Shown in pieces: positions 8,938-17,370 of a stretch of DNA of 64,000 nucleotides (the first letter of the stretch is position 1; each line of letters begins with the position of its first letter). A program made the position numbers and the translations under genes. The notes beneath the pieces are model-generated. The model was not told where the DNA came from. It made no database searches and saw only the letters and a list, made by a program, of their open reading frames with translations. This stretch comes from G963663315 sp963665165 (GTDB lineage: Bacteria; Pseudomonadota; Gammaproteobacteria; Arenicellales; Poriferihabitantaceae): NCBI GenBank assembly GCA_963665165.1, contig OY761989.1:2170001-2234000 (forward strand), read 5' to 3'.

Positions 8938-8966
8938 TCATCTCCTGTAATCAGTCAGAAATTGAA

Positions 8967-9124
8967 ATGGTATAAAACAGGTACAATTCGGTAACCTGTC
9001 TGGAATCAATCGATCCCGTTTCGATATTTGTCCGGTTATGATTGGCAATTAGACAGGATGCAAAGGAAGTTTTCAACCTGTCAATCCGGTTATGTTATAA
9101 TTTTATATACCATTTATATACCAT
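8967..9124. promoter_or_regulatory. Divergent regulatory region with three TATACCAT boxes and ACCTGTC repeats
   Basis: The gap between the operon start and the gntR gene holds two direct TATACCAT copies exactly 11 bp apart (9106-9113 and 9117-9124) and one inverted copy (ATGGTATA, 8967-8974). An inverted ACAGGT/ACCTGT pair lies at 8977-8982 and 8994-8999, with a further AACCTGTC at 9075-9082. Helical phasing next to the gntR -10 box is what an autorepressing GntR operator would look like. The assignment is inferred. Confidence 0.5.
9093..9101 (+). promoter_or_regulatory. Extended -10 promoter of gntR
   Basis: TG-T-TATAAT at 9093-9101 is a perfect extended -10 element 56 bp upstream of the gntR start. 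The -35 (TTCAAC at 9072-9077, 18-bp spacer) is weak. The two direct TATACCAT boxes start 5 bp downstream, over the expected transcription start. Confidence 0.55.
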
Positions 9125-9156
9125 TACCCAACGACCACCTGGGTTGACTGACGACA

Positions 9157-9846
9157 ATGACAGAACAATACTTGCAGATGACTACTGGCGCGCCCGGAAT
9201 CTTCAATCGTCTCCGGAACGCGATCATGAATGGAGACTATCCATATAATGCGCGGCTGCCTTCCGAGCGTGCCCTGGCGGAACAGTTTTCCGTTGCGCGA
9301 GGCACGATCCGGACCGCGCTGGAGCAACTGGAAAAGGCGACCCTGGTCAAAAAGAAGTTCGGCAGCGGCACCTATGTAAGCTACAACATCCGATTCGAAC
9401 AGGATGACATCGCCGAAGAAACCAGCCCGCTGGAACTGATCGAAACCCGTCTGGCGATAGAACCCCATATCGTCAAACTGGTCGTATTGAACGCCAATAA
9501 CCGGGAACTGAAAAACCTGGAACAGGCCTTGCACAATGTCTTGCGTTCAACCCACAATCCCAATAATTTCTCTTCGGCGGATGAGGCGTTCCACCTGATG
9601 CTGGCGCAGTGCTCACACAACCCGCTGCTGATCTGGATCTACCAGAGGATCAACGATGTTCGCAGCCATGCCCAGTGGAACCAACGGAAAATGAACATTC
9701 TGACTGCCAGCAAGATCAGGCAATACAACGAGCAGCACTCGGCATTGGTCAGAAGCATTAAACGGAGAAACATGGAAGAGGCCTCGAATCTGATGATCCG
9801 CCACCTGACTCAGGCGAAGAAGGATTTGCTCGGTAATCAAAGATGA
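9157..9846 (+). CDS. GntR-family transcriptional regulator, FCD (FadR) subfamily
   Basis: A 229-aa regulator. It has an N-terminal winged helix-turn-helix (GIFNRLRNAIMNGDYPYNARLPSERALAEQF at ~14-44, then VARGTIRTALEQLEK) and a C-terminal all-helical FCD ligand-binding domain (~85-225, with E..L.IEP, D..FH and a final H..). FCD regulators bind small organic acids or amino acids, often through a metal held by His/Asp residues. It is transcribed away from the amine operon across a 219-bp gap carrying repeated operator-like boxes, so it is the likely local regulator. Effector unknown. Confidence 0.9.
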   Translation: MTEQYLQMTTGAPGIFNRLRNAIMNGDYPYNARLPSERALAEQFSVARGTIRTALEQLEKATLVKKKFGSGTYVSYNIRFEQDDIAEETSPLELIETRLAIEPHIVKLVVLNANNRELKNLEQALHNVLRSTHNPNNFSSADEAFHLMLAQCSHNPLLIWIYQRINDVRSHAQWNQRKMNILTASKIRQYNEQHSALVRSIKRRNMEEASNLMIRHLTQAKKDLLGNQR

Positions 9847-9858
9847 ACCGGTGACGGC

Positions 9859-10356
9859 TCACGGAACCACGCGAATCCGAACCGGAGCGCCTCCGTATTC
9901 TGCGCGCTCAGCGGCAAACACGGCCGAATCCGGTGTCAGCGCCTTGTCGAAATCATCCATCCGTATCCGGTCGCCGCGAAACTCGATGTATTTGGATACC
10001 GAACCCTCATTAAAGAAAATCAGTACCGACAACAATCCGGACGCAATCAGTTCCTGACGACGTTCACTCGACCAGTCCCATCCAAACGGGCAACTGCCGG
10101 TCCGGTGCTGTGGCCTGAATTTCACGAACCCCTTGACCTGCTGCCAGGAGAAATCGGTGATATCCGACAATTTCAGCAGGGTGCCCGAATCCGCCGCCTG
10201 CGTCACGAATTGCAGAAATGCCTGCCGTTGGCTGGCCCGCCCGACACATTCGCTTCTGAGGCTGGAATAATAAAAAACCATTACCAGAACGACAATCAGC
10301 GGTGCAATGTACAGAACCGGTCTGGCGGATATTGAGTTGAGCGCCCTGTGAATCAT
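9859..10356 (-). CDS. Unrecognised membrane-anchored 165-aa protein
   Basis: No family recognised. A single N-terminal membrane segment (VLYIAPLIVVLVMVFYYSSL, ~14-33) is followed by a soluble, presumably periplasmic domain of ~130 residues with two cysteines (EC at ~37 and SCPFGWDW at ~89). It ends 12 bp from the convergent gntR gene. It lies beyond the terminator of the ammonium transporter transcript and so probably has its own promoter. Codon use resembles its neighbours, and the protein-like composition supports a real gene. Confidence 0.6.
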   Translation of the reverse strand: MIHRALNSISARPVLYIAPLIVVLVMVFYYSSLRSECVGRASQRQAFLQFVTQAADSGTLLKLSDITDFSWQQVKGFVKFRPQHRTGSCPFGWDWSSERRQELIASGLLSVLIFFNEGSVSKYIEFRGDRIRMDDFDKALTPDSAVFAAERAEYGGAPVRIRVVP

Positions 10357-10412
10357 AATCGCCCGTTTTCGATGCCCTCTCCCGATACCGGGCCAGCCGA
10401 AGAATTACATGG

Positions 10413-10449
10413 AAAAAGACCCTTCCCCGGCATACACCGCGGAAGGGTC
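10413..10449 (-). terminator. Rho-independent terminator of the amt transcript
   Basis: Read on the minus strand, a 9-bp stem GACCCTTCC/GGAAGGGTC (10441-10449 with 10418-10426) is followed by five T residues (10413-10417). It lies ~80 bp after the small membrane protein gene that follows amt. Confidence 0.85.
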
Positions 10450-10464
10450 AGCTTCCCGGATCAG

Positions 10465-10495
10465 TTCCCGGTGATGATTGATGGATCACCGGGAA
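10465..10495. repeat. 11-bp perfect inverted repeat (hairpin) before the amt terminator
   Basis: TTCCCGGTGAT (10465-10475) pairs with ATCACCGGGAA (10485-10495) around a 9-nt loop. It has no T tract. It lies in the 3' untranslated region between the small membrane gene and the terminator and may stabilise the transcript end. Confidence 0.6.
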
Positions 10496-10531
10496 ACGGA
10501 TCGTGTTGCAGGAATTCCTTCAGGCTGCCCG

Positions 10532-10747
10532 TCAGGAATGTTTGTCGAGGTACGCCCCGATCCCGCCGCTGTCGGCGATCTTCTTCACATCGTTTCCCAG
10601 CTCGCTGGATTCCTCCTTCAGTTGCACGAAGTGCCAGCCTATCCAGAACGCGAGTCCAAGCACGACCAACAGGGGTTCCGCTCCCACGAAAGGGTATATC
10701 GGGCCTGTTACATCGACATTGACCCAGTTTTCCACCATACCAGTCAT
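10532..10747 (-). CDS. Small single-span membrane protein downstream of amt
   Basis: A 71-aa protein with one hydrophobic segment (PLLVVLGLAFWIGWHFVQL, ~25-43) and a charged C-terminal tail (KEESSELGNDVKKIADSGG). Start ATG 10747 has GGAGG 5 bp upstream. It lies 55 bp after amt and before the shared terminator, so the two are co-transcribed. No GlnK gene accompanies this amt; this small protein could be a transporter partner, but that is only positional inference. Confidence 0.7.
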   Translation of the reverse strand: MTGMVENWVNVDVTGPIYPFVGAEPLLVVLGLAFWIGWHFVQLKEESSELGNDVKKIADSGGIGAYLDKHS

Positions 10748-10802
10748 AATAACCTCCGGGTATCAGTTAAATTAGTGTTGATTGACTCAAATCCTCATCC
10801 GG

Positions 10803-12203
10803 TCAGGCTTCGTTTCGGATGGCCTCACGGACAACGCGGGCGTCTTCTTCATTTTCCACCACGGAATTGATATCCAGGCCGGCCATCTCGATTTCCCGCG
10901 GAATCCGCAGGAGACCGGCTGCACTCAGGATCTTGGACAGAATCCAGGCTGGAATGAATCCAAGCACGAAGAACATGATGATGGCGCCGATGAATTGGCC
11001 CCAGGGCGAAATGGCCGCATATCCCTCGAATGGAGAAGAGGGGTAGCCCCACAACATGAAGCCCGCAATCACCACACCCAGGAATCCGGCATAACCGTGT
11101 ACCGCTACGGCGCCTACCGCGTCATCGATCTTGAATCGGCGTTCAACCCAGAAGTGCATTTTGTAGATGATGCAAACCACGACAGCCGCAATCAACATGG
11201 CCTGGATCGGATGATACAGGTCATTCCCCGCGGAAGCGCCGATGATGCCGGCCAGTCCTCCGGAATAGGTCCAGAAAGGATCTCCTTTCGAGACGATGTA
11301 TCCCGCCATCAAACCGCCGGACAAAGACATCAGGAAGTTCAGCGTGATCGCGGACAGGGTGGTCGGCTGCAGATAGATATTGGTGGCGCTGAAGTACGAT
11401 TTGTCGGCCACATCCAGCATGGCGGCCCCGTACACGTCTATGATCGGGATGTTGCAAGCGACATAAAACCCCCAGAATCCGGTATAGATCAGGAACAATC
11501 CGATGGTTACCAGCCATGGATTGTGAGGGTTGATGTTCCTCGGGGTGCCGTCGGCTGCGAATTTCCCGATACGCGGTCCGAGAACCACCAGGACACCGAG
11601 AGCGAATCCGCCTGCTATGGCATGAATCACGCCGGACGCGTAAGCATCGTGATAACCCAGGATCTGCACCATCCAGCCATTCCAGGACCATCCCCAGGCA
11701 GCGTCGATGACCCAGGTGACCGAACCGATCAGGATCGCCAGCATCCAGAACGCGCTGGGACGGATCCGCTCGATAACGGCTCCTGAAACAATAGACGCGG
11801 CAGTCCAGGAAAAGAGCAGGAAGGCAGCCCAGAACACGCCATTGATACGGGCCCAGAAAGCGGTATCGTCAACAGTCAGGGAATCCTGTACCGCGGAACC
11901 GCCGAGGTGCGCGCCCATCAATTCACTCCATGGGGTCGCCCAGGGCGCGGATACCAGCCCGCCTATAATCCAGGGGCCATTGACGAACGCAAAATAAATC
12001 CACCATCCGAAAAAGAAAAACGTCACCGTTACCAATGGAATCAGCATCGTGTTTTTCATCAGGGTATGCATATGGTTGCGATACCGTGAAGCGCCGACCT
12101 CGTACATACAGAACCCGACGTGAATCAGAAACATCAGCACGACTGTCAGCCAGTAGTAAAACTCGGTAAATATAACGACCAGCGATGAAAGTTCATTATC
12201 CAT
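10803..12203 (-). CDS. amt: Ammonium transporter (Amt/MEP/Rh family)
   Basis: A 466-aa polytopic protein with about eleven membrane segments that moves ammonium across the inner membrane. The two pore histidine motifs are visible: ASGVIHAIAGGFALG (~200-215) and GAVAVHGYAGFLG (~355-368). I start at ATG 12203, which has GAGG 7 bp upstream; the TTG at 12209 is less likely. A sigma70 promoter (TTGCAA-16-TATAAT, 12310-12283) precedes it. The transporter may import ammonium for, or recapture ammonium released by, the neighbouring amine/glutamine operon. Confidence 0.94.
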   Translation of the reverse strand: MDNELSSLVVIFTEFYYWLTVVLMFLIHVGFCMYEVGASRYRNHMHTLMKNTMLIPLVTVTFFFFGWWIYFAFVNGPWIIGGLVSAPWATPWSELMGAHLGGSAVQDSLTVDDTAFWARINGVFWAAFLLFSWTAASIVSGAVIERIRPSAFWMLAILIGSVTWVIDAAWGWSWNGWMVQILGYHDAYASGVIHAIAGGFALGVLVVLGPRIGKFAADGTPRNINPHNPWLVTIGLFLIYTGFWGFYVACNIPIIDVYGAAMLDVADKSYFSATNIYLQPTTLSAITLNFLMSLSGGLMAGYIVSKGDPFWTYSGGLAGIIGASAGNDLYHPIQAMLIAAVVVCIIYKMHFWVERRFKIDDAVGAVAVHGYAGFLGVVIAGFMLWGYPSSPFEGYAAISPWGQFIGAIIMFFVLGFIPAWILSKILSAAGLLRIPREIEMAGLDINSVVENEEDARVVREAIRNEA

Positions 12204-12282
12204 ATCCAATCCTCAGCATGACAATTACAAGATTATTTAATTGATATTCTCTATTTATTGTAGATGAATCACTACCTCACCG

Positions 12283-12310
12283 ATTATAAAGACTTGCCAT
12301 TAACTTGCAA
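12283..12310 (-). promoter_or_regulatory. Putative sigma70 promoter of amt
   Basis: On the minus strand TTGCAA (12310-12305) and TATAAT (12288-12283) are separated by 16 bp, giving a leader of about 70 nt before the amt ATG. No sigma54 site (GG-N10-GC) is seen. Confidence 0.55.
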
Positions 12311-12357
12311 GAGCCAATCATTTGCGCGAACCGGCGCGGCGGCGGTCGAAACCGGAC

Positions 12358-12383
12358 CGCGGGGATCTTCCCCCGCGATTTTT
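12358..12383 (+). terminator. Plus-strand terminator-like hairpin with no upstream plus-strand gene
   Basis: CGCGGGG (12358-12364) pairs with CCCCGCG (12371-12377) and is followed by ATTTTT. All annotated genes to its left are on the minus strand, so it could end a short RNA transcribed from the amt promoter region. Confidence 0.5.
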
Positions 12384-12448
12384 CGATCCGGGGTATTTAG
12401 TCTGGCCCGGAATCCGGTATAATCCGGCGGTCACGGAACCAGTCCCCC

Positions 12449-12886
12449 ATGAACATGAAAATTCTGAGCATCACCACCTTGTCCGGTCTCGCCCTGTTGT
12501 TTTCCCCGGTAGCGGTCGCAAACCATAATTCCACGGAATCCCTGAAAGCCCGGGTCTCTGCGATCGGCTCCTTGAACGTGGACGGAAACAAGGTCGCCGC
12601 AGCGCCTGCAACCAGCCAGCCGGAAGCCGGACCCGCAGACGGCGAGTCCATCTACCAGACGACCTGTACAGCCTGCCACAGCACCGGAATCGCAGGTTCA
12701 CCGGTGGTTGGAGATGTCGAAGACTGGGCGGTCCGGCTTGAACAGGGTCTCGAAACACTGGTCGCACACGCGATTGAAGGCTATACCGGATCAACCGGAA
12801 TCATGCCGGCGAAGGGAGGCAATCCGGCGCTCAGCGATGAAGCCGTCACAGCCGCCGTGCAATTCATGGTGGACCGCTCCAGATAG
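12449..12886 (+). CDS. Small periplasmic c-type cytochrome (cytochrome c5 type)
   Basis: A 145-aa protein with a signal peptide (MNMKILSITTLSGLALLFSP, cleavage near AVA-NH at ~23), a Pro/Ala linker and one haem c site CTACH at ~73-77. A later Met (GIMPAKGG, ~117) is the likely sixth ligand. The layout matches cytochrome c5-type electron carriers of the periplasm. A perfect -10 TATAAT lies at 12418-12423, about 26 bp upstream, with a weak -35. It precedes the enoyl-CoA hydratase gene by 27 bp and may share its transcript. The redox partner is unknown. Confidence 0.88.
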   Translation: MNMKILSITTLSGLALLFSPVAVANHNSTESLKARVSAIGSLNVDGNKVAAAPATSQPEAGPADGESIYQTTCTACHSTGIAGSPVVGDVEDWAVRLEQGLETLVAHAIEGYTGSTGIMPAKGGNPALSDEAVTAAVQFMVDRSR

Positions 12887-12913
12887 CCGGGGCGGACAGG
12901 ATTGACCGGATCG

Positions 12914-13714
12914 ATGAACATCGCCCGCTCCCCGATGACTGGAAACCGGGACCTGATCGTACAGACGGACCGGGCGGTTGCGACCCTGATCCTGAATCGC
13001 CCGGATCGGTACAACGCCCTGTCCGCAGGGCTGCTCGAATCGATTTGCGACACGCTGGACACCATCGCCGCAGACGATACCCTGCGCGCGGTCATTCTCG
13101 CGGCCAACGGCAAAGCCTTTTGCGCCGGGCATGACCTCAAGCAGATGCGCGAAAGCGCGGACCGGGCGGAGCATCACAAGCTGTTCGGCAAATGCAGTGA
13201 GATGATGCAGAAAATAGTCAACCTGCCGCAGCCGGTCATCGCCCGCGTCCAGGGAATGGCCACCGCCGCCGGTTGCCAACTGGTCGCGACCTGCGACCTG
13301 GCGGTAGCCTGCGAAACCGCTCGATTCGCCGTCTCGGGAATCCGGGTCGGGCTATTCTGTTCGACCCCCGCTGTCGCGTTGAGCCGCAACATATCCCGCA
13401 AACGCGCCATGGAAATGCTGATGACCGGAGACTTCATCGACGCCTCCGCGGCGCTCGAATACGGCCTGGTCAATCAAGTGGTCGAACCGCGGATGCTGGA
13501 CCGGGCAACCGATGAACTGGTCGGCAAGATCATCCGCTACCCCAAACGGGTGGTGAGCCTGGGGAAAAAGATGTTTTACCAGCAACTCGACCAGGACCTT
13601 TCGGCAGCCTACCAGGGCGCGACTGAAACCATCTCCGGCAACATGATGCTCGAAGAAACCATCGAGGGTATCGACGCCTTCATCGAAAAACGCCCGCCCG
13701 ACTGGGCCGAATGA
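12914..13714 (+). CDS. Enoyl-CoA hydratase/isomerase family protein
   Basis: A 266-aa crotonase-fold enzyme. VATLILNRPDRYNALSAG (~20) and FCAGHDLKQM (~66-75) form the first half of the oxyanion hole. GMATAAGCQLVATCDLAVA (~109-127) supplies the second. The usual catalytic Glu pair is not obvious (AAGCQ replaces the common GGG.E), so the reaction may be isomerase- or hydrolase-like rather than classical hydration, as in the ECHDC3 group. I start at ATG 12914; an ATG at 12935 is also possible. A beta-decarboxylating dehydrogenase gene follows after 21 bp. Confidence 0.85.
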   Translation: MNIARSPMTGNRDLIVQTDRAVATLILNRPDRYNALSAGLLESICDTLDTIAADDTLRAVILAANGKAFCAGHDLKQMRESADRAEHHKLFGKCSEMMQKIVNLPQPVIARVQGMATAAGCQLVATCDLAVACETARFAVSGIRVGLFCSTPAVALSRNISRKRAMEMLMTGDFIDASAALEYGLVNQVVEPRMLDRATDELVGKIIRYPKRVVSLGKKMFYQQLDQDLSAAYQGATETISGNMMLEETIEGIDAFIEKRPPDWAE

Positions 13715-13735
13715 CTGAAATTCAGGTACTGGCTC

Positions 13736-14824
13736 GTGAAAACCTACGATATCGCCCTGATGCCCGGAGACGGCATCGGCCCGGAAATCATGGAGCAGGG
13801 AGTCAAGGCGCTGCGAGTGGTCGAGCAACGCAACGATGTGACCTTCAATCTGGTCCCGGCGGCTTTTGGCGCATCCGCCTGGTTTGAGACCGGCAGCAGC
13901 TTTCCCCCGGAATCGGTGGACATCTGCGACCGGGCGGACGCGATTCTGAAAGGCACGATCGGCCTGGGGCACGAAGAGTCGAAACGGATTCCGGTCGACG
14001 AACAGCCCGAACGCGGCGCCCTGCTGCCGATGCGCCGCCGATACGATACCTTTGCCAATTTCAGACCGGTTTACCTGCCCCCTTCGCTGGGTCATTTCTC
14101 CCCGCTCAAACCCCGTGTCGTCGGGGATGGCATCGATATCATGATCATCCGCGAACTGGTTGGCGGGATTTATTTCGGAGAAAAGGAAACCGGCGTCAAT
14201 CCACAGGGATTGCGTTACGTCCGGGAAACGCTTGAATACGACGAAAGCCAGATCAAGCGAATCGTCGATGTCGCCTTCTCCACGGCCATGAAGCGCAGGA
14301 AGAAACTGCACAACATCCACAAGAGCAATGTCCTGAAATCCAGCATCCTGTGGACCGACGTCATCGAACGGACCGCGCCGGATTTTCCCGAAGTCGAAGT
14401 CGTCCACATGCTGGTGGACGCCGCCGCGACCCATTTGTGCCTGAATCCGGGTCAATTCGATGTCATGCTGATGGAGAACATGTTCGGCGACATCCTGAGC
14501 GACCAGGCCGGCGGCCTGCTCGGCTCACTGGGACTGATGCCTTCCGCCTGCATGGGGCCGGAAAAATCCTATTACGAACCGTCGCACGGCTCCGCGCCGG
14601 ATATTGCCGGCAGGAACATCGCCAATCCGTATTCGATGATCGGCTCCGTGGCCATGATGCTCGACATGAGTTTCAATATGGCCGATGAAGCCGGAAATGT
14701 GTGGGCGGCGATGGAGTCCGTATTTGCCGCCGGTTATTCGACCGCTGATTTGTCCGGACCCGGCGACGACGTGATCATGGTCAGCACCGATGAATTCGGC
14801 GACCGGGTGGCAGACGCCCTGTAA
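13736..14824 (+). CDS. 3-isopropylmalate / isocitrate-type beta-decarboxylating dehydrogenase
   Basis: A 362-aa member of the isocitrate/isopropylmalate dehydrogenase family, starting at GTG 13736. It shows the N-terminal ALMPGDGIGPEIM nucleotide region, the LeuB-like RELVGGIYFG, the metal/substrate element MLMENMFGDILSDQAGGL, and the NAD(P) adenine loop EPSHGSAPDIAGRNIANP. It oxidatively decarboxylates a 2-hydroxy-3-carboxy acid, most likely 3-isopropylmalate or a homologue such as tartrate or methylmalate. It does not lie in a leu operon: its neighbours are a crotonase-fold enzyme and a convergent peptidase. Substrate uncertain. Confidence 0.85.
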   Translation: MKTYDIALMPGDGIGPEIMEQGVKALRVVEQRNDVTFNLVPAAFGASAWFETGSSFPPESVDICDRADAILKGTIGLGHEESKRIPVDEQPERGALLPMRRRYDTFANFRPVYLPPSLGHFSPLKPRVVGDGIDIMIIRELVGGIYFGEKETGVNPQGLRYVRETLEYDESQIKRIVDVAFSTAMKRRKKLHNIHKSNVLKSSILWTDVIERTAPDFPEVEVVHMLVDAAATHLCLNPGQFDVMLMENMFGDILSDQAGGLLGSLGLMPSACMGPEKSYYEPSHGSAPDIAGRNIANPYSMIGSVAMMLDMSFNMADEAGNVWAAMESVFAAGYSTADLSGPGDDVIMVSTDEFGDRVADAL

Positions 14825-14838
14825 CCGATCCTCTCCCG

Positions 14839-16023
14839 CTAGATCACCGCCAGTTCACGGGCGGCGCGCCGGGTCAGCCACTCCGCCCCGTTTTCGGTAA
14901 TTACGATATTCTCCTCATGGACCATTTGCCGGCCGGGGGCAAAGGTCATTCCGGGTTCCAGAGTGAGGACCATGCCCGCTTCCAGCCGGGTATGATCGGT
15001 CGCCGTGTTCGATGGCCTCTCCGTCAATTCGATACCCAGTCCATGCCCCAGCCGCCCGACCTGGTTGCCGAGAGAACCCCCGGCCACCATGACCTGGTTC
15101 ATCGCATGGTACAGATCGGTCGTGGTTGCGCCCGGTCTGGCGGCGTTGAAACCCGCCTCGGTCGCGTCCCACACGACTTCATGCGCCCGTCGGGTCGCGT
15201 CATCCGCGTGACCGAACGACCAGTTCCGGTCGAAGTCGCAGAAATAGCCGTCGAATGTGGAGCCGGTGTCGATAATCAGCAAATCCCCCCCGGACACGAC
15301 CCGGTCAACCGGACCCATGATGATGCTGTCATAACCGCCCGGCCCCGAACCGGCCACCAGGTAGGGAACCGAATCAGCGCCCCGTTGCAGAATATCGACC
15401 TTCAGCCTGCCCGCAATCTGCGCTTCGGTCATGCCCGTCCGGGCATAATCCGGCAGAGACTGGAACGCCGCAGACACAATCCGGCAGATAGAACGGACCT
15501 TTTCGATTTCCAGCGCCGACTTGACCATCCTCAAACGATGCAGTTGTCCGGCGATATCGACAAAACGGAACCCGGGCAATTCCTGCCTCAACCGCTCGAA
15601 ATTGCGGATCGGCATACGGATCACGCTTTCAGCGCCCAGGGTCATGCCGATGCGCCCATGTCTTCGCGGCAGGTTTTCGAACAGGTCGACCAGCAATGAT
15701 ATGCCATCGTCCTGTGGACGCGGGGAAGCCCAACTGCGGATATCCTCGACCCAGGTCTGCGCCATGCCGCTGACGCCGATCTCGGGAATCACGGCAACCG
15801 GCTTGCCCCGCGCGGGAAGAACCAGGAACCAGGGGCGAGTCGGGCTTTGCCAGAACTGGGTCAGGAAACCGGAGAAATAACGGACATTCGGCTCCGTGGT
15901 CAACAGGACCGCGTCAACCTCCCGGCCATGCATGATTTCCTGCATGGCCCGTGTACGGGCTTCAAACTCGGATTCAGGAAATCCCCTCGCCGCTTCGATC
16001 AAATCGATGTCCTTTCCGGGCAT
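14839..16023 (-). CDS. M24-family metallopeptidase (Xaa-Pro peptidase / creatinase type)
   Basis: A 394-aa protein with the creatinase N-terminal domain (~20-165) and the pita-bread catalytic domain (~170-390). The five metal ligands are visible: Asp in IIDTGSTFDG and in CDFDRN (~250-265), His in GHGLGIELTE (~335), Glu in LTLEPGMTFAPG and Glu in VHEENIVI. M24 relatives include prolidase, creatinase, ectoine hydrolase and the DMSP lyase DddP, and sequence alone does not separate these. It is co-transcribed with the aminotransferase gene 7 bp upstream, so hydrolysis of an N-substituted amino acid is a reasonable guess. Confidence 0.87.
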   Translation of the reverse strand: MPGKDIDLIEAARGFPESEFEARTRAMQEIMHGREVDAVLLTTEPNVRYFSGFLTQFWQSPTRPWFLVLPARGKPVAVIPEIGVSGMAQTWVEDIRSWASPRPQDDGISLLVDLFENLPRRHGRIGMTLGAESVIRMPIRNFERLRQELPGFRFVDIAGQLHRLRMVKSALEIEKVRSICRIVSAAFQSLPDYARTGMTEAQIAGRLKVDILQRGADSVPYLVAGSGPGGYDSIIMGPVDRVVSGGDLLIIDTGSTFDGYFCDFDRNWSFGHADDATRRAHEVVWDATEAGFNAARPGATTTDLYHAMNQVMVAGGSLGNQVGRLGHGLGIELTERPSNTATDHTRLEAGMVLTLEPGMTFAPGRQMVHEENIVITENGAEWLTRRAARELAVI

Positions 16024-16030
16024 CCCGGGG

Positions 16031-17170
16031 TCAAGTGCCCGTCTGCGGCAGGCTGCCGGCCAGCGTTTGCTTCAGGATATCGAGGCACTGTTCCACGTAC
16101 TGCGCCCTGCTGGCCTGCCCCATCAGGCCGATTCTCCAGATTTTTCCGGCCAGGACGCCCAGTCCGGCGCCGATTTCCAGACCGTAGTCATCCAGCAATT
16201 TCCTCCTGAAAGAGGCATCGTCCAGTCCCGGTGGAACAACCACCGGGTTCAACTGCGGCAACCGGCAGGAGGCGTCAACCAGTAGCTCCATGCCCATTTC
16301 CTCAAGGCCGGCGACCAGGCTCTGATGATTGCGCTGATGACGCCGCCACGCGTTTTCAAGACCTTCCTCGTATACCATGAGCAGGGCTTCATGCAGGGCA
16401 TACAAGGTATTTACCGGGGCGGTATGGTGATAGGAGCGCCCGCCATCGCTTCCCCAGTAGCCCATGACCAGATTGACGTCCAGAAACCAGCTTTGCACCC
16501 TGCCGGAGCGGCCTTTTATCTTGTTCAGCGCCGTTTCCGACAAGGTGACGGGAGAAAGTCCGGGGAAGCTGGAAAGGCATTTCTGGCTACCGGAATAAAC
16601 CGCGTCGAGTTCCCATTCATCCACCTTGAGCGGGGCGCCGGCCAGCGAGGTCACCGCATCCACGATCACCAGGGCATCGTGAGCATGGGCAAGCCGGGTG
16701 ATTTCCTGCGCATCCGACATGGCGCCGGTGGATGTTTCCGCATGGACGAACGTTACCAGCCTGGCGTCCCTGTGTCGCTTCAACGCCTGTTCGACCTTGT
16801 CCGGGCTGACCGGCTGGCCCCAGGCGTCCTCCACCACAACGGCAGTCCCGCCGCAGCGCTCGACATTCTCTTTCATCCGTCCGCCGAAAACCCCATTGAT
16901 ACATACGATCACCTTGTCACCCGGCTCCACCAGATTGACGAAACACATCTCCATGCCGGCCGAGCCGGGGGCGCTGACCGGCATGGTCATATAGTTTTCT
17001 GTCTGGAAAACATATTGCAACAGATGTTTTATCTCATCCATCAGCTCCACAAAAGCGGGATCGAGATGCCCTATGGTCGGTCTGGCCGAAGCCTCCAGCA
17101 CCCGGTTGTGGACCATGGTAGGACCTGGGCCCATCAATAATCTTTGCGGCGGCGTGAAAGGTTTGTACAT
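16031..17170 (-). CDS. Class V PLP aminotransferase (alanine/serine-glyoxylate aminotransferase type)
   Basis: A 379-aa fold-type I aminotransferase. It opens with LLMGPGPTMVHNRVLEA. It carries SAPGSAGMEM for cofactor phosphate binding (~66), the Asp in VIVDAVTSLAG (~168-178) and the Schiff-base lysine in YSGSQKCLSSFPG (~192-204). The family moves amino groups from serine or alanine to glyoxylate. With serA-like and serC genes diverging just upstream, it likely links serine, glycine and glyoxylate pools. It forms an operon with the M24 peptidase downstream. Exact donor not decided. Confidence 0.88.
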   Translation of the reverse strand: MYKPFTPPQRLLMGPGPTMVHNRVLEASARPTIGHLDPAFVELMDEIKHLLQYVFQTENYMTMPVSAPGSAGMEMCFVNLVEPGDKVIVCINGVFGGRMKENVERCGGTAVVVEDAWGQPVSPDKVEQALKRHRDARLVTFVHAETSTGAMSDAQEITRLAHAHDALVIVDAVTSLAGAPLKVDEWELDAVYSGSQKCLSSFPGLSPVTLSETALNKIKGRSGRVQSWFLDVNLVMGYWGSDGGRSYHHTAPVNTLYALHEALLMVYEEGLENAWRRHQRNHQSLVAGLEEMGMELLVDASCRLPQLNPVVVPPGLDDASFRRKLLDDYGLEIGAGLGVLAGKIWRIGLMGQASRAQYVEQCLDILKQTLAGSLPQTGT

Positions 17171-17370
17171 ATCCGTATTCTCCTGAAAATCGGGAGCATG
17201 AGCATACAGGTAATGTGAATCGAATCCAATCGGAATATCTGACGATTACATGACATTTTTTTTGATCGTCCCGGCACAAAAACCTGCACAAGTCCAGGGC
17301 ACTTTGATATTATCGCAGCCTTTCGACACAGTAACCGTAGCCGTCTCCGGGTTACGACCGAGCGCCTGAC

